Assembly (NCBI RefSeq): GCF_018139695.1
Contig: NZ_JAGSOG010000038.1
Coordinates: 1-44,064 of the forward strand
Source of the DNA: Actinospica durhamensis
GTDB lineage: Bacteria; Actinomycetota; Actinomycetes; Streptomycetales; Catenulisporaceae
DNA: 44,064 nucleotides
Direction of reading: 5' to 3'
The translations under genes and the position numbers were made by a program. The notes beneath the pieces were generated by a model. That model was given only the letters and a program-made list of their open reading frames with translations. It ran no database searches and was not told where the DNA came from. The stretch's first letter is position 1; every line of letters begins with the position of its first letter. Below are positions 43,763-44,064 of the stretch, piece after piece.

Positions 43763-44064
43763 GTGGCCAAGGTCCGGGTCTATGAGCTCGCCAAGGATTT
43801 GGGTGTTGAGAGCAAGGTCGTCATGGCCAAGCTCCAAGACCTCGGTGAGTTCGTCCGTTCGGCGTCATCGACCATCGAGGCGCCCGTCGAGCGCAAGTTG
43901 AGAGATTCCCTCGCGGCCGAGGGTAAGGGAGCGTCCGCGCCTTCGCGGTCGAACGCCCCGCGGCCGACCCCCCAGCCGCGTCCCGTGGTACCGGGCCCCG
44001 GCCCGAAGCCGGGTCCCGCGGCAGCGGTCAAGCCGGGTCCTGGCGCGCCCAAGCCCGCCACCCC
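43763..44064 (+). CDS. infB: Translation initiation factor IF-2, N-terminal part (3' end outside window)
   Basis: The first ~100 residues of IF-2, the GTPase that brings fMet-tRNA to the 30S subunit. The N-terminal IF2_N domain is clear ([39 protein letters not shown]). A Pro/Ala/Gly-rich linker follows ([16 protein letters not shown]), typical of actinobacterial IF-2. The GTPase domain lies beyond the window. GTG at 43763 has AGGAG five bases upstream. Confidence 0.95.
   Translation, partial: MAKVRVYELAKDLGVESKVVMAKLQDLGEFVRSASSTIEAPVERKLRDSLAAEGKGASAPSRSNAPRPTPQPRPVVPGPGPKPGPAAAVKPGPGAPKPAT

Overview
The window is a stretch of high-GC actinomycete chromosome. GTG starts are frequent, third codon positions are almost always G or C, and several genes look leaderless. 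The ribosomal protein S2 with a long Ala/Glu/Thr tail, the M23 peptidase upstream of rpsB and the DUF4081-GNAT protein after ispG are actinobacterial hallmarks. An AfsA-type butyrolactone enzyme points to the Streptomyces / Streptacidiphilus / Catenulispora side of the phylum. The species cannot be named from the sequence alone. No tRNA, rRNA, CRISPR array, insertion sequence or prophage was seen.

Layout. (1) 1-7421, plus strand: the end of an M23 peptidase, then rpsB, tsf, pyrH, frr, cdsA, rlmN and a HAD-type hydrolase. (2) 7378-8807, minus strand: a degenerate ABC ATPase and a small membrane protein. (3) 8982-25749: a polyamine/GABA catabolic island. It holds a minus-strand operon (Lrp regulator, class III aminotransferase, PNPOx-like flavoprotein, DAO-family oxidase), a divergent aminobutyraldehyde dehydrogenase, a PucR regulator, a second aminobutyraldehyde dehydrogenase leading a potD-potA-potB-potC import operon, a second DAO-family oxidase, and mmsA. 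(4) 26006-33315: accessory genes (AbiEi-like protein, PAP2 phosphatase, VirD4/TraG-like ATPase) mixed with gabT and a third aldehyde dehydrogenase, and with repeat-rich intergenic DNA. (5) 33356-34342, minus strand: an AfsA/ScbA homologue. (6) 34507 to the end, plus strand: dxr, site-2 protease, ispG, DUF4081-GNAT, proS, rimP, nusA, ylxR and the start of infB.

How the genes fit together. PotDABC would import putrescine or spermidine. The aminotransferase or the FAD oxidases would convert the diamine to an aminoaldehyde, and the two aminobutyraldehyde dehydrogenases would yield GABA. GabT would make succinate semialdehyde, and the third aldehyde dehydrogenase is a candidate to make succinate. 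MmsA could take malonate semialdehyde, which arises from the aminopropyl half of spermidine via beta-alanine, to acetyl-CoA. Two regulators of different families (Lrp/AsnC and PucR) sit inside the island beside the genes they probably control. The island separates two strings of essential housekeeping genes, for translation/lipid and for isoprenoid/translation.

Most worth a second look: the solitary AfsA homologue with an altered second active-site motif; the ABC ATPase lacking a recognisable signature and H-loop; the DUF2510-VirD4-like ATPase with no conjugation partners; a set of tiny ATGA-coupled reading frames before infB; and several perfect inverted repeats and short tandem-repeat tracts in the 27-32 kb region.
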